A stretch of 64,000 nt of DNA, from the NCBI GenBank assembly GCA_025210265.1, contig JAOASD010000023.1:186001-250000 (forward strand), given 5' to 3'. Below, in pieces: positions 45,261 through 55,875 of the stretch (position 1 is the stretch's first letter; each line of letters opens with the position of its first letter). The stretch is from Pelagimonas sp. Its GTDB lineage: Bacteria; Pseudomonadota; Alphaproteobacteria; Rhodobacterales; Rhodobacteraceae. A program made the translations under genes and the position numbers. The notes beneath the pieces were generated by a model. That model searched no databases, was not told the DNA's origin, and was given only the letters and a program-made list of their open reading frames with translations.

Positions 45261-45932
45261 CTATCGACAATAAGCGCCGTTGCCGTGCTTTGCCGTGTCA
45301 AAATGAAAATGATCGCGGTGAAAACGATCGGATTCAGGGCCCAGCACCGTGCCAAACGGGCCGCAGGCCGCGCCATGCATCTGGCGCAGCGCCTTGCCAT
45401 TGCGGCCTTTGCCCCAATCATCAATCAGGGTGATCACGCTGCCATCCGCCAAATAAAAGGCCGAAATGTCGATGGCCTTCCCCTTGCCATGTTCGCTGAT
45501 CCGCGCGCCTTTTTGATGATTGCGGGTGCGGCAGGCGTAATGCGCCGCGACGCGCATCTTGACCAAACCGCCACCGCGCTTGCCAAAGGCCGGCTTGGCC
45601 GATGTCTCAACCCAATGGCGCAGGGTTTTCGCAGTGTTGCAGTTCATCAGCGCGCCTTGTGACAGCTGCACACCCGAAACCGAGGTCACGCGCACCGCAT
45701 TGTCGATGCCGCAGGCCCCTGCGCCGGGCACAGCGCCCACGACCTCGCCCACAAGGGCCGGATCACCGCAAAGCCCGCCGCCGGGCACCGCATCCCCGCG
45801 TTCGGAAAAAGCGCGCTTCAGGAAACCGCGCACCCCGTCCAGATCGCTTTGTTTGGGTTTGGGGTCCGATCCCCCGCAGGCGGCCAGCATCAACAGGCTG
45901 GCCAAAACCGTCACAACTGCGTTTTTGCTCAC
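45261..45932 (-). CDS. extensin-like lipoprotein (M15-like fold)
   Basis: This 223-residue protein has a lipoprotein signal with lipobox LAAC (LASLLMLAACGGSDPK) and an extensin_C domain containing SEHGKGKAIDISAF and RDHFHFDTAKHG. Those His/Asp positions match the zinc-binding residues of D-Ala-D-Ala peptidases of the LAS/M15 group. It probably acts at the peptidoglycan. Four or more cysteines suggest disulphides. It overlaps the stop of tyrC by ATGA and is the last gene of the hisC-tyrC run. Confidence 0.88.
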   Translation of the reverse strand: MSKNAVVTVLASLLMLAACGGSDPKPKQSDLDGVRGFLKRAFSERGDAVPGGGLCGDPALVGEVVGAVPGAGACGIDNAVRVTSVSGVQLSQGALMNCNTAKTLRHWVETSAKPAFGKRGGGLVKMRVAAHYACRTRNHQKGARISEHGKGKAIDISAFYLADGSVITLIDDWGKGRNGKALRQMHGAACGPFGTVLGPESDRFHRDHFHFDTAKHGNGAYCR

Positions 45933-46849
45933 CGTTCCACCTTTGCGCGACCAAAATCCGGTGCATCCGTATCCTGTCCGGCCTCCAGAATGCCACGACG
46001 AATCGCACGGGTATGGGTGAAATAGGCGTGAAGCTGCTCACCATCGCCGGTGCGGATTGCCCGCTGCAGCGCCATCAGTTCCTCGGTGAAACGGCCAAGG
46101 ATCTCGATCGTGGCGTCCTTGTTGGTCAGGAACACATCGCGCCACATGGTCGGGTCGCTGGCAGCAATCCGGGTGAAATCACGGAAACCTGCGGCCGAGA
46201 ATTTGATGACCTCCTGATCCGTCACGCGGCGCATGTCATCGGCCACCCCAACCATCGTGTAGGCGATGAGGTGCGGGATATGGCTGACCACGGCGCAGAC
46301 GATGTCGTGATGCTCCGGGTCCATGCGTTCAATATCGGCACCCAGCGCGCGCCAGTAGTCTTCCTGCCGAGCGATGGGGTCTTCGGGCGTGTCTTCGGGC
46401 GGGACAATCAGGCACCAGCGGTTGTCAAACAGCGTGGCAAAGCCCGCCTCCGGGCCGGAATGTTCGGTCCCAGCCATGGGATGCGCGCCGACAAAATGCA
46501 CATTTTCAGGGATATGCGGCAGCACATCGGCGATCACCGTGCGTTTGACCGAACCCACGTCAATCACCGTGGCCCCAGGTTTCAGATGCGGCGCGATGGA
46601 TTTTGCAACCGCTCCCATGGCGCCGACGGGCACGGCCAGCACCACCAGGTCCGCATCCTGCACCGCCTCTTCGGCGCTGTCGCATACCGTGTCGCACAGG
46701 CCGATCCGGCGCGCCGTGTCGCGCGTGGCCTCGGACCGGGCATAACCCGACACGGTGCCCGCGACGCCGCCGCGCTTCATCGCCCAAAACATCGAACTGG
46801 CGATCAGACCCAGCCCGATCAGCGCGACCTTGTTGTAGATCACGCTCAT
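45929..46849 (-). CDS. tyrC: prephenate/arogenate dehydrogenase
   Basis: This 306-residue NAD(P)-dependent enzyme of tyrosine synthesis has the opening [18 protein letters not shown], the catalytic-region [16 protein letters not shown] and a helical C-terminal half. The cyclohexadienyl dehydrogenase type is usual in alphaproteobacteria. The start at 46849 overlaps the hisC stop (ATGA). Placement after an aminotransferase gene of the HisC family is common, since such aminotransferases can also act on aromatic precursors. Confidence 0.92.
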   Translation of the reverse strand: MSVIYNKVALIGLGLIASSMFWAMKRGGVAGTVSGYARSEATRDTARRIGLCDTVCDSAEEAVQDADLVVLAVPVGAMGAVAKSIAPHLKPGATVIDVGSVKRTVIADVLPHIPENVHFVGAHPMAGTEHSGPEAGFATLFDNRWCLIVPPEDTPEDPIARQEDYWRALGADIERMDPEHHDIVCAVVSHIPHLIAYTMVGVADDMRRVTDQEVIKFSAAGFRDFTRIAASDPTMWRDVFLTNKDATIEILGRFTEELMALQRAIRTGDGEQLHAYFTHTRAIRRGILEAGQDTDAPDFGRAKVER

Positions 46850-47931
46850 CTCTCGCCCGCCTTGAACAGGCCGACGCAATGCGCCACGCGGCGGCAGCTG
46901 GGTTCGTCGCCCACCGTGATCCGCAGACAGTTGGGCAGGTTGTACCCGGCAACGCGCCGCACGATAAGACCCTGCTTTTGCAGAAATATATCGCAGTCCT
47001 CCGCCTCTTGCTGGCTGCCAAACCGGGCCAGCACAAAATTCGCGGTCGAGGTGTCACAGGGCACGCCATGTTCGGCCAGCGCCTCGGACAAGATCGCGCG
47101 CAGACGGGTGTTTTCTTCCCGGCATTTTTCCACATAGGCGGTGTCGCGGATGGCGGCTTCGGCAGCGGCCAGCGCAGTCGAAGACAGGTTGAACGGGCCG
47201 CGAAGCCGGTTCAGAACGTCGATCACATCAATCGGGCCATAGCCCCATCCCACACGCAATCCACCCAAACCGTAGAGTTTGGAAAAGGTGCGGGTCATGA
47301 CCACATTATCGCGCGCCTCGACCAGCTTGGCACCGCCATCATAACCCTCGACATATTCTGCATAGGCACCGTCCAGCACCAGCAGCGCCTGAGGCGGGAT
47401 GCCCTCGGCCAGACGTTCAATCTCGGCCAGGCCGATCATGGTCCCGGTCGGATTGTTGGGGTTGGCGATGAACACCAGCCGCGTGTTGTCAGTACAGCCC
47501 GCCAGCAGCGCATCCACATCGGTCACACGTTCGCGTTCAGGCACGGACACCGGGGTCGCACCGGCGGCCAGCGCACTGATGCGATACATGGAAAACCCAT
47601 GTTCGGTGAACAGAACTTCGTCCCCCGGACCAGCATAGGCCTGACACAGAAAGGAAATGATCTCGTCGCTGCCGACACCGCAAATGATGCGGTCCGCGTT
47701 CAGGCCGTGGGTCTCAGCAATCGCGGCGCGCAGGTCGGCATGGTCGGTCGAAGGATAACGATGCAGCTCATGCGCGCTCCGCTTCACAGCCTCCTGCGCG
47801 GCGGGGCTGGGGCCGAACGGGTTTTCGTTCGAGCTGAGTTTCGTGACATTCGATACGCCATCGACACGGGATTTCCCGCCCACATAGGGCGCGATTTCCA
47901 TGATGCCGGGCTGGGGTCGGATCTGCGACAT
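46846..47931 (-). CDS. hisC: histidinol-phosphate/aromatic aminotransferase
   Basis: This 361-residue class II PLP-dependent aminotransferase has ELHRYP, the [10 protein letters not shown] block (binding Asn), [10 protein letters not shown] (Asp/Tyr), and the PLP lysine in [18 protein letters not shown]. It would convert imidazole acetol phosphate to histidinol phosphate. In this operon with tyrC it may also make arogenate or tyrosine/phenylalanine, which is inference. The ATG at 47931 has GGAGG upstream. Confidence 0.93.
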   Translation of the reverse strand: MSQIRPQPGIMEIAPYVGGKSRVDGVSNVTKLSSNENPFGPSPAAQEAVKRSAHELHRYPSTDHADLRAAIAETHGLNADRIICGVGSDEIISFLCQAYAGPGDEVLFTEHGFSMYRISALAAGATPVSVPERERVTDVDALLAGCTDNTRLVFIANPNNPTGTMIGLAEIERLAEGIPPQALLVLDGAYAEYVEGYDGGAKLVEARDNVVMTRTFSKLYGLGGLRVGWGYGPIDVIDVLNRLRGPFNLSSTALAAAEAAIRDTAYVEKCREENTRLRAILSEALAEHGVPCDTSTANFVLARFGSQQEAEDCDIFLQKQGLIVRRVAGYNLPNCLRITVGDEPSCRRVAHCVGLFKAGER

Positions 47932-48000
47932 GAGGAGCCTCCTTACGCAGACGTGCTTACCCAAGGGCGCGGGGCGTGAAAAGCGCCAAAGCAGCGCGGG

Positions 48001-49290
48001 TCAGACGATCACATCCTGTGCGGCTTGTTGGCCAACATCGAACACCCGTTTGTAGCGCGCAATCTGATCCGTCGGCCCCATCGCCTTATTCGGATTGTCC
48101 GACAATTTCACCGTCGGATTACCATCCGCTGAAATCGCCTTGCACACCAAACTGAACGGTGCCAGCGCATCATCCGGCGCCAGTCCGCGAAAATCATTGG
48201 TCAGCAGGGTTCCCCACCCAAAAGACACGCGTACCCGCCCCGCAAATTGTTGGTACAGCTCAAGGATTTTTTCCTCGTCCAGACCGTCAGAGAAAATCAC
48301 CAGTTTCTTGCTGGGCTCCTCGCCACGTTCTTGCCACCAGCGAATCGCGGTTTCAGCGCCTGTGGCCGGATCGCCGCTATCGACGCGGATCCCGGTCCAG
48401 CTGGCCAACCAATCGGGCGCGCGCGCCAAAAAGCGTTCGGTCCCATAGGTGTCGGGCAGAATGATACGCAGGTTCCCGTCATGCTCTTCGTGCCAATCCG
48501 CCAGAACATCATACGGCGCATTGGCCAAAGCGGCATCATCCTGGGCCAGCGCCGCATAAACCATGGGCAGTTCATGCGCATTTGTCCCGATCGCTTCCAG
48601 ATCGCGATTTTTGGCGATCAGGCAATTGGACGTGCCGACAAAACTATCGCCCAGCCCCTCCAGCATCGCCTGCACACACCAATCCTGCCACAAAAAGCTG
48701 TGCCGGCGACGGGTGCCAAAATCTGCGATCCGCGCACCCGGCTGGCTGCGCAGGCGTTCGACCTTTTGCCACAGCTTTGTCATGGCGCGCGCATACAAAA
48801 CCTGCAGCTCGAACTTGCCCATGCTGTTCAACACCGCGCGGCTGCGCAGTTCCATCAAAACCGACAGCGCGGGAATTTCCCACAGCATAACCTCGGGCCA
48901 GCTGCCTTCAAATGTCAGCTCGTACTGATCCCCGATCTTTTCCAGATGGTAGGCAGGCAAACGCAGGTTTTCGAACCACTCCATAAAATCCGGTCGAAAC
49001 ATCTGGCGTTTGCCGTAAAAGGTATTGCCGCGCAGCCATGTGCTTTCACCCCGTGACAGGCTGAGCGACCGAATATGGTCCAGCTGTTCCCGCAGCTCAC
49101 CTTCGTCGATCAGCTGCGCCAACGGGACATGCTTTGACCTATTGATAAGGCTGAACGTCACCGAGGTGTCGGGTTTGTTGCGAAACACCGACTGGCACAT
49201 CAGCAATTTGTAGAAATCTGTGTCAATCAGCGAGCGGACGATCGGGTCGATTTTCCACTTATGGTTCCAGACTCGGGTAGCGATGTCCAA
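48001..49290 (-). CDS. pncB: nicotinate phosphoribosyltransferase
   Basis: This 429-residue enzyme makes nicotinate mononucleotide from nicotinate and PRPP with ATP (Preiss-Handler NAD salvage). Matching regions are [20 protein letters not shown] at the N-terminus, FGTRRRHSF (with the His phosphorylation region), [20 protein letters not shown] and [14 protein letters not shown]. Its first 64 bases overlap the 3' end of the sensor kinase gene in another frame, so this start (49290) is kept because the first 20 residues are typical of PncB. It is the third gene of an apparent pncA-kinase-pncB run. Confidence 0.95.
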   Translation of the reverse strand: MDIATRVWNHKWKIDPIVRSLIDTDFYKLLMCQSVFRNKPDTSVTFSLINRSKHVPLAQLIDEGELREQLDHIRSLSLSRGESTWLRGNTFYGKRQMFRPDFMEWFENLRLPAYHLEKIGDQYELTFEGSWPEVMLWEIPALSVLMELRSRAVLNSMGKFELQVLYARAMTKLWQKVERLRSQPGARIADFGTRRRHSFLWQDWCVQAMLEGLGDSFVGTSNCLIAKNRDLEAIGTNAHELPMVYAALAQDDAALANAPYDVLADWHEEHDGNLRIILPDTYGTERFLARAPDWLASWTGIRVDSGDPATGAETAIRWWQERGEEPSKKLVIFSDGLDEEKILELYQQFAGRVRVSFGWGTLLTNDFRGLAPDDALAPFSLVCKAISADGNPTVKLSDNPNKAMGPTDQIARYKRVFDVGQQAAQDVIV

Positions 49291-51260
49291 TTTTGGCCCT
49301 CTTCAGCAGCGCCATGCTGTTCTAAGCCATCCCCTTGCGGCATGGAAAGCGGTTTTTGCCCGGTTTCGGCGCGCTTCAATGCCTCCAAAAGCGCGCCTCG
49401 GCGCAACGGTTTTGACAGAAAATCATCCATTCCGGCCTGCGCACATGCCACCCTGTCCGTGTCAAACGCATTGGCGGTCAAAGCAATGATATGGGGTTGC
49501 GGCACGTCCATTCCACGAATGCGCCGAGCCGTTTCCAGACCATCAAGGCGCGGCATACACATATCCATCAAGACCACATCCGGTTTCAGCGCCACAATAT
49601 GATCCAACAATTCCTGACCATCGCGAAATTCGTTGATGGTACAGGACACACCATCCAGAAACCGCTTTACCAAAAGCCGATTTGTGGCGTTGTCTTCGGT
49701 CAGTGCGATCTGCAGCTCTCCGGCAGGGCTTACCTCAGGCGCAGCCGGGCGGGCGACACAGGGGCCTGGCACCTGCCGTGCAGCCCTCAATTTGCCTGCG
49801 CCGGTGTTTTGCTCAGACGGGTTCAACTCAGCTTCGGGCTCAGCTGGCGCCAGATCCACACTCATTCTGAATGAGGCACCTTCCTCTCCATCTGAAGGCA
49901 ACAGAACAAGATCCCCGCCCATCGCCCGCGCAAGACGTCGGGAAATCGGCAATCCCAACCCGGTGCCGCCAAACCGGCGATTGATCTCTGAATCAGCCTG
50001 CTGGAACTCACCGAAAATATGTTCCGCCTTCTGCTCCGGCACACCAATGCCGCTGTCCCGAACAGTCACCTGCAAAGACCAGCCCTGATCCGCCCGTGCC
50101 TGAATATCGCAAAAAATGCGCACCCCGCCTGCTTCAGTAAATTTCACAGCGTTTCCGATCAGGTTGATCAGGATTTGACGCATTTTACTGGCATCCGCAT
50201 AGACCCTGTCCGGCACGGTTCCGGTTTGAACAAAATCCAGATACAACCCTTTGGAAACACACAAAGGTCGCATCAGGCGCAGCGTGTCCTGCAGACATTT
50301 TCCAGGAGAGAACACAACCGGGTTCAGGTTGATTTCACCGGCCTCCATGCGCGACAATTCAAGCACATCATTGATAATCGAAAGCAAAGAAATCGACGCG
50401 CTTTGTATCGTTTCCACATAGGCGCGCTGCGACTCGTCCATTTTGCCGTCCAACAGCAGATCAGACATACCAATGACCGCGTTCAAAGGTGTCCTGATTT
50501 CGTGACTCATCGTTGCCAGAAAAAGGGATTTGGCATGAGCCGCCTCTTCGGCATCATTTTTGGCGATTTGCAGATCATGATTCGCCGCATCTAAATGCGC
50601 AGCACCACGCATCAGCGCGTTTTCCTTGGCCAGCCGGCGATGCCAGGCCTTGACCGCAAACGAGATAAAGGTGAACGCCATATATCCCAGCAATGTCGCG
50701 GCCAAGATCAATAAGGGTGCTTCCCCAATCGGGTCAGACGTTGTGCTGATATAAACGGCCAGATAGGTCAGGAAAAAGGCGCCATGCACGCTGAGCTTTA
50801 GCTTGGACGCCAGCGCATGATGCGTCAGCCCAAACCCCGCATTCACAAAAGCGGACATCGTCATGCACATGGCAAACATGACACCAGATATGGTATTCGA
50901 TGCGACAGCCAGCCCATAAATACCGCCGGAAACGCAGGCAGAATGAAAGGCCCCAGCGCAGGCCGTTCGCCACAATATTGACCGCATCTCCATGCCGCGC
51001 TTGCGCCAGCGGACCGCAACATGCAGCACACCCAATTCGACAGACTCGCCAATGACAACCAGCGCCAAACAGAACACGGCCAAATCAAAGGACACCAACA
51101 CCCACATTGCAAGGATGCCAATCATCAACGCAATCTGGCGCGACCAAAACTGTCGATAGCGCGCTTTTGCATAGCGTTCGAGCAACGCCGCATCGCCATA
51201 TAGCGTGGCAAATTCTGCATCGACCGTATCGGTCGGATCCTGGGCAAACTGGGCGCTCAT
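49227..51260 (-). CDS. hybrid sensor histidine kinase/response regulator
   Basis: This 677-residue membrane kinase has six or so predicted membrane spans (about residues 40-205), a short coiled coil, a HisKA domain with H253 in [10 protein letters not shown], an HATPase domain with [18 protein letters not shown] and [13 protein letters not shown], and a C-terminal receiver domain with D566 in [13 protein letters not shown]. No HPt domain is present, so a separate phosphotransfer protein is needed. The membrane sensor has no recognised ligand domain. Start: ATG 51260 (a TTG at 51275 is also open). The last 21 codons overlap pncB, and the last 20 or so residues are low-complexity, which suggests the stop codon shifted. 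Confidence 0.92.
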   Translation of the reverse strand: MSAQFAQDPTDTVDAEFATLYGDAALLERYAKARYRQFWSRQIALMIGILAMWVLVSFDLAVFCLALVVIGESVELGVLHVAVRWRKRGMEMRSILWRTACAGAFHSACVSGGIYGLAVASNTISGVMFAMCMTMSAFVNAGFGLTHHALASKLKLSVHGAFFLTYLAVYISTTSDPIGEAPLLILAATLLGYMAFTFISFAVKAWHRRLAKENALMRGAAHLDAANHDLQIAKNDAEEAAHAKSLFLATMSHEIRTPLNAVIGMSDLLLDGKMDESQRAYVETIQSASISLLSIINDVLELSRMEAGEINLNPVVFSPGKCLQDTLRLMRPLCVSKGLYLDFVQTGTVPDRVYADASKMRQILINLIGNAVKFTEAGGVRIFCDIQARADQGWSLQVTVRDSGIGVPEQKAEHIFGEFQQADSEINRRFGGTGLGLPISRRLARAMGGDLVLLPSDGEEGASFRMSVDLAPAEPEAELNPSEQNTGAGKLRAARQVPGPCVARPAAPEVSPAGELQIALTEDNATNRLLVKRFLDGVSCTINEFRDGQELLDHIVALKPDVVLMDMCMPRLDGLETARRIRGMDVPQPHIIALTANAFDTDRVACAQAGMDDFLSKPLRRGALLEALKRAETGQKPLSMPQGDGLEQHGAAEEGQNWTSLPESGTISGKSTRSSAR

Positions 51261-51348
51261 CGAAACGGCTTTCAAAACGATGCCGCGAGGTTACGCCAAC
51301 ACAATTTACAAAATGAAAACGCGCAAGATTACTTTGTATCGGGCAGCC

Positions 51349-51942
51349 TCAGCGCAAGATCACTCCGGCATCGGACATGGCCTGCCGGGCCTGCGCCAGG
51401 CTGCCATCCATGTCGATGGCACGACACAGATCTTCGCGCAGCGTGGTATTAAACCCCAGCGTCGCAGCATCAACCGCTGAATAATGCACACAAAAATCCG
51501 TCGCCAGACCGACAAGGGTCACATCTGTGATCCCTCTGCTGCGCAGATACCCCTCTAGCCCGGTCGGCGTTTTGCGATCATTTTCAAAAAATGCCGAATA
51601 GCTGTCTATCTCTGAACGAAAGCCCTTGCGCAGAATCAAATCGGCACGGTCCACACGCAAATCCGCATGAAATGCCGCCCCCAGAGAGCCCTGCACACAG
51701 TGATCTGGCCACAAAATTTGCGGCCCATATGGCATTTGCGTCATCGAAAACGGCTCTAGGCCGCCATGCTGACTGGCAAAAGACCGATGCCCCGTAGGAT
51801 GCCAATCCTGCGTCAGAACCACCGCATCAAACCCATCCATCAGCGCGTTGACGCCCGGCACAATCGCATCGCCATCCGCCACAGCCAGTGCGCCTCCGGG
51901 GCAGAAATCGTTCTGAATGTCGATCACAAGAAGAGCCTGCAT
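51349..51942 (-). CDS. pncA: nicotinamidase
   Basis: This 197-residue isochorismatase-fold amidase turns nicotinamide into nicotinate. It carries D8 (VIDIQNDF), metal-binding His/Asp in QDWHPTGHRSFAS, the Lys in ILRKGF and the nucleophile C151 (GLATDFCVHYSA). The ATG at 51942 has GGAG upstream. It feeds PncB, encoded two genes down on the same strand, with a membrane sensor kinase between them. Confidence 0.95.
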   Translation of the reverse strand: MQALLVIDIQNDFCPGGALAVADGDAIVPGVNALMDGFDAVVLTQDWHPTGHRSFASQHGGLEPFSMTQMPYGPQILWPDHCVQGSLGAAFHADLRVDRADLILRKGFRSEIDSYSAFFENDRKTPTGLEGYLRSRGITDVTLVGLATDFCVHYSAVDAATLGFNTTLREDLCRAIDMDGSLAQARQAMSDAGVILR

Positions 51943-52053
51943 GGTGCACTCCAAATACCAGATTTTTCCCAGTTTAAGCCCGTGAAACAGGAATTGCCAT
52001 GACGCGATGCCAGGGCTATGCCCTGTTCCCTTGTGAAACGGGGAATCGCGGTG

Positions 52054-53271
52054 ATGGCACGGCTTGGACTGGATTTTGGCACTTCGAACACCGCAGCCGG
52101 GGTCATGGCGGCGGGGCAGCCCTATGTGATTCCGCTGGAGCCGGGCGCGCACACCCTGCCCACGGCGGTTTTTGCCGATTTCGACCGGCGCGGGTATGTC
52201 TATGGCTCTGCCGCCGCACGCGCGATGCGCGACGGGCAAGAAGGCCGATTCATGCGCGCGCTCAAAAGCATCCTGGGCACAGCGCTCGCACAGGAACCCC
52301 GCAGCCTGCTGAATGAACGCATCACGCTGATCGAAATCATTGCCCGGTTCCTGACCGAAATCCGCACCCGCGCCGAAACCCATACCGGGCTGAAATTCGA
52401 CGCGGTTCTATCCGGTCGCCCGGTGCGCTTTCATTCCGACTCTGACAGCCGCGATGCTCAGGCGCTACAAGACCTGACCACCGCGTATCACATGGCCGGG
52501 TTCACGCAGGTCGATTTCCTGCCCGAACCCGAAGCCGCCGCACAAGCCGTTGCCGGACAGGGGCGGATGCTGATTGTCGATATTGGCGGCGGCACCTCGG
52601 ATTTTACAATCTGCGACCGCAATGGCGACACAACCCATGTGCTGGCCAGCCGGGGGCTGCGCCTAGGCGGCACAGATTTTGACAGGCTGCTCAGCCTGGC
52701 TCATGCCATGCCGTTGCTGGGATATGGCGCACAGATCGGAGCCGAGCTGGGGAACAAAACCCACACTGCCCCCCGTGCTTTGTTTCATGACCTGGCCAGT
52801 TGGGAAAAAATCCCGTTTGTCTACGACCCGGCCCTGCTGCGCGAGGTGGGTCGCTGGGTGCGCCTTGCCCCGGATCCGGCACCGTTCGAACGCCTGTTCG
52901 ACGTGCTGGAATCCCATCTGGGGCATGATGTGGCCTACGCGGTCGAAGCAGGCAAAATCGCCGCCAATGACGAAGGCGCGGGACTGATCAGACTGACAGA
53001 AGTGGAAAAGGGGCTGGAGGCCAGCCTCAGCACAAAGGCTCTGAATGCCGTTTTGCAAGGCAGTGCCGATCAGATCGCCGCCTGCGCCCTTGATCTGCTG
53101 CGGGATGCAGACCTGTCCACGGACAGCGTGGATCAGGTTGTCTTTGTTGGCGGCTCCAGCCTGCTGAAGGCCGTGCGCAGCACCATGGCCCACGCCCTGC
53201 CCGATGCCCGGCAAGAGGTCAGCGCAGTCTTTACGGCAGTGGTCGATGGTCTGGCGATTGCGGCAGAATAG
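52054..53271 (+). CDS. Hsp70-like (YegD-type) ATPase
   Basis: This 405-residue actin-fold ATPase lacks the peptide-binding domain of DnaK. It has phosphate 1 LGLDFGTSNTAAG, a phosphate 2-type motif LIVDIGGGTSDFTI, and adenosine-binding VVFVGGSSLLKAVR. It matches the length of YegD-like Hsp70 family proteins, whose job is not well known. The start at 52054 puts the actin-fold strand at the N-terminus; the frame is open to 52018. The gene is divergent from pncA. Confidence 0.88.
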   Translation: MARLGLDFGTSNTAAGVMAAGQPYVIPLEPGAHTLPTAVFADFDRRGYVYGSAAARAMRDGQEGRFMRALKSILGTALAQEPRSLLNERITLIEIIARFLTEIRTRAETHTGLKFDAVLSGRPVRFHSDSDSRDAQALQDLTTAYHMAGFTQVDFLPEPEAAAQAVAGQGRMLIVDIGGGTSDFTICDRNGDTTHVLASRGLRLGGTDFDRLLSLAHAMPLLGYGAQIGAELGNKTHTAPRALFHDLASWEKIPFVYDPALLREVGRWVRLAPDPAPFERLFDVLESHLGHDVAYAVEAGKIAANDEGAGLIRLTEVEKGLEASLSTKALNAVLQGSADQIAACALDLLRDADLSTDSVDQVVFVGGSSLLKAVRSTMAHALPDARQEVSAVFTAVVDGLAIAAE

Positions 53272-53310
53272 AGACTTGCCCAAACCGGTGCGCAGGCGTA
53301 TCGCACCCAC

Positions 53311-54231
53311 ATGTTTACAGTCTGCGCTCTCTACCACTTCACCCGTTTTGACGCCCCTGATGCGCTGCGCGCGCCTCTTCTGGATCTGTGCCGCGCCCAG
53401 AAAATCACCGGCACATTGCTGCTGGCGCAAGAAGGGATCAACGGCACGGTGGCGGGCCCGCGCGCCGGGATCGACGCCCTGCTGACACATATCCGCGCCC
53501 TGCCCGGCTGCGACACGATCGAATGGAAACTCTCTACCGCGGCAGAGCGTCCTTTTGCCCGCATGAAAGTGCGCCTGAAAAAAGAGATCGTCACCATGGG
53601 GCAGCCCGATGTCGATCCGCGTGCCTCTGTCGGACATTATGTCGATCCTGCCGATTGGAACGCCCTGATCACCAGCCCAGATGTGGCCGTGATCGACACG
53701 CGAAACGATTATGAAATCGCGATTGGCACGTTTGAGGGGGCCGTGGACCCACAGACCGAAAGTTTCCGTGAATTTCCCGCCTGGTGGGAGGCAAACAAAG
53801 ACCGGTTCCACAACAAACGTATCGCCATGTTCTGCACCGGTGGAATCAGATGTGAGAAATCCACAAACTACCTTTTGTCTCAAGGGGTTGAAGATGTCTT
53901 TCACCTGAAAGGCGGGATCCTGAAATATCTCGAAGAGATCCCAGCCAAAGACAGCACATGGGAAGGGGAGTGTTTCGTTTTTGACGGACGCGTTTCCGTG
54001 GGTCACGGTCTGGTAGAGGGCCCTCATCATCTATGCCACGCCTGCCGCAGTCCGATCCTGCCCGAAGATCGGCAGCGCCCGGAATATGAACACGGTGTTT
54101 CCTGCCATCTGTGCCTGAACGAAACCTCTGACGCAGACAAAACCCGGTTCCGCGAGCGCCAGAAACAGATCGCCCTGGCAAAAGCCCGCGGCGAACGCCA
54201 TCTGCACGCAGATGTTCCCGAGGACAGCTGA
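53311..54231 (+). CDS. trhO: rhodanese-type tRNA uridine hydroxylase
   Basis: This 306-residue TrhO/YceA-like protein has an N-terminal acylphosphatase-like domain ([21 protein letters not shown]), a rhodanese domain with catalytic C175 ([14 protein letters not shown]), and a zinc-type cysteine cluster in LCHACRSPI and CHLCLNE. TrhO hydroxylates uridine 34 of tRNAs on the way to 5-(carboxy)methoxy modifications. It follows the Hsp70-like gene by 39 bp and is convergent with fliP. Confidence 0.93.
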   Translation: MFTVCALYHFTRFDAPDALRAPLLDLCRAQKITGTLLLAQEGINGTVAGPRAGIDALLTHIRALPGCDTIEWKLSTAAERPFARMKVRLKKEIVTMGQPDVDPRASVGHYVDPADWNALITSPDVAVIDTRNDYEIAIGTFEGAVDPQTESFREFPAWWEANKDRFHNKRIAMFCTGGIRCEKSTNYLLSQGVEDVFHLKGGILKYLEEIPAKDSTWEGECFVFDGRVSVGHGLVEGPHHLCHACRSPILPEDRQRPEYEHGVSCHLCLNETSDADKTRFRERQKQIALAKARGERHLHADVPEDS

Positions 54232-54261
54232 CGCACAGCTCTGCTGACGAACGGACCAACA

Positions 54262-54984
54262 CTAGAAATATCCGCGCACCAGGCTGCCCGCGAGCAGCGC
54301 CCAGCCATCTGCGATGACAAAAAATGCCAGTTTAAATGGCAGCGATACAATCGCTGGCGGCACCATCATCATGCCCATGGACATCAAAACGGCCGCCACG
54401 ACCAGGTCAATGATCAGAAAGGGCAGGAAAATCAGGAACCCGACCTGAAACGCCCGCGCGACTTCGGATAACATGAAACTTGGTACCAGAACCGACAGCG
54501 GCGCTTGCGGGTCTAGCGTGGTTTGTGCCGCATCAGGGCGCAAATCAGCCATCGCCCGATACGTGTCCGGGTCTGTGCGCCCCGCCATAAACACACGAAA
54601 CGGGTCCAGGCTGCGGTTGACGGCCTCGTCGACTTCGATCTGTTCTTCCAGCAGTGGCTGCACACCTGTTTCCCAAGCATCGGTAAAAACCGGCTCCATC
54701 ACAAAATAGGTCAGGAACAACGCCAGACTGACAATCAACATATTTGGGGGGGATTGCTGCAACCCCACGGCCTGACGCAGGATGCCAAGAACGGTCACCA
54801 TAAATGGGAAACATGTGACCATGATGGCGATGCCCGGCGCGATGCTGAGCAACGTGATCAGTGCAATCAACTGCAGGCTGGTCGCCGTCACCGACCCACC
54901 CGCCCCAAGATCAATCGCCACGGATTGGGCCTGCGCTGTTGCGGGCAGGCCGAGCATCACGGCAAAAAGGATCAGGCGAAACAT
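54262..54984 (-). CDS. fliP: flagellar type III secretion protein FliP
   Basis: This 240-residue export-gate protein has a cleavable signal (LILFAVMLGLPATAQAQ) and the family blocks LSIAPGIAIMVTCFPFMVTVLGILRQAVG, SLALFLTYFVMEP and FLIFLPFLIIDLVVAAVLMSMGMMMVPP. FliP, FliQ and FliR form the entry gate of the flagellar export apparatus. It is the last gene of the fliF-fliH-fliN-fliP run on the minus strand; fliQ and fliR are not in the window. Confidence 0.97.
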   Translation of the reverse strand: MFRLILFAVMLGLPATAQAQSVAIDLGAGGSVTATSLQLIALITLLSIAPGIAIMVTCFPFMVTVLGILRQAVGLQQSPPNMLIVSLALFLTYFVMEPVFTDAWETGVQPLLEEQIEVDEAVNRSLDPFRVFMAGRTDPDTYRAMADLRPDAAQTTLDPQAPLSVLVPSFMLSEVARAFQVGFLIFLPFLIIDLVVAAVLMSMGMMMVPPAIVSLPFKLAFFVIADGWALLAGSLVRGYF

Positions 54985-54986
54985 GG

Positions 54987-55271
54987 TCAGGACGGCGATT
55001 GGAGGTCAACAACCTCGGTCAGACGCACAGCCAGCTGGCTGGGCCCGTCGCTATCCACCACCTCCAGTACGCCAACACCGATCAATTTTTCGCCCACATA
55101 CAGCTCGACCGGATCCTCCAACCTTTTATCAAGCGCCAGAACGGAACCCTCGGCCAATTGCAGCAGATCCCGGACAAGAGGTCGGGCGCGCCCCACCGAA
55201 ACGGTGATCTCAATCGGAACCGATGTAAACGGCGTTGCTTTTTCCGGGGCGGTTGCGGTGGCATTATCCAT
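54987..55271 (-). CDS. fliN: flagellar C-ring protein FliN
   Basis: This 94-residue protein is a single SpoA/FliMN-C domain: PIEITVSVGRARPLVRDLLQLAEGSVLALDK, then DPVELYVGEKLIGVGVLEVV. FliN joins FliM in the switch complex and helps dock FliH. The start at 55271, with GGAG upstream, overlaps fliH by 8 bp; an in-frame start at 55301 is less likely. It ends 3 bp before fliP begins. Confidence 0.93.
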   Translation of the reverse strand: MDNATATAPEKATPFTSVPIEITVSVGRARPLVRDLLQLAEGSVLALDKRLEDPVELYVGEKLIGVGVLEVVDSDGPSQLAVRLTEVVDLQSPS

Positions 55272-55875
55272 TTGCGATTTTTCTCCGGTTTTCATGGGCA
55301 AATCCGTCCACCGCCTCTTTCAGGGAGGACAGCAGATCACCCAGATCAATCTGTTTTTCAGTCTGGCCAAATCGAATATCTGCCTGCTCTGCAGCCAGAT
55401 CAGGGTCTTCCAACAGCTGGATCGGAAAGCCAAAATCCTGATCCATCAATGGCTCGAGCGCCTCAGAATTGGCCGGTGACACTGCAATGACCACATCCAT
55501 CCCGCCCACTTCTTTGGCAATCGCCTGAAGTTGTTCAACAATATGCGCCTGCAAAGAGGCCTGGGACATGCTGGGCAAAACGACCTGCACCATTTCGTTC
55601 AACAAAGGCGTCAGTGCATTGATCACATGGCTGCACGCTTCGTGATAGGTAAAGGACAGATCCTGCAGATGCTGGCCCAGCTCATTTGAAATCCGGTCCC
55701 GGTCTTCACTTTGCGCTTTGATCGCATCGTCCCAACCGGCGCGATACCCTTTTTCAAACGCATCAAGGCGCACCCCTTCGAGATCGACCTCGTCGATCAC
55801 CGCAGCGTTTTCAGCGACGGTTCGGGTAGGCTTGGCCTCGCCAAAATCCTCAAAAACCTGACTGAGTTCCGTCAC
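55264..55875 (-). CDS. fliH: FliH-like flagellar assembly protein
   Basis: This 203-residue protein lies between fliF and fliN. It has an N-terminal acidic region, the Gly-rich helix start DAFEKGYRAGWDDAIKA, a central helix, and a C-terminal E2-stalk-like part (VVIAVSPANSEALEPLM). That fits FliH, the regulator of the FliI ATPase, although similarity is weak, as is usual for FliH. It overlaps both neighbours (fliF by ATGA; fliN by 8 bp). FliI is not seen here. Confidence 0.78.
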   Translation of the reverse strand: MTELSQVFEDFGEAKPTRTVAENAAVIDEVDLEGVRLDAFEKGYRAGWDDAIKAQSEDRDRISNELGQHLQDLSFTYHEACSHVINALTPLLNEMVQVVLPSMSQASLQAHIVEQLQAIAKEVGGMDVVIAVSPANSEALEPLMDQDFGFPIQLLEDPDLAAEQADIRFGQTEKQIDLGDLLSSLKEAVDGFAHENRRKIANG

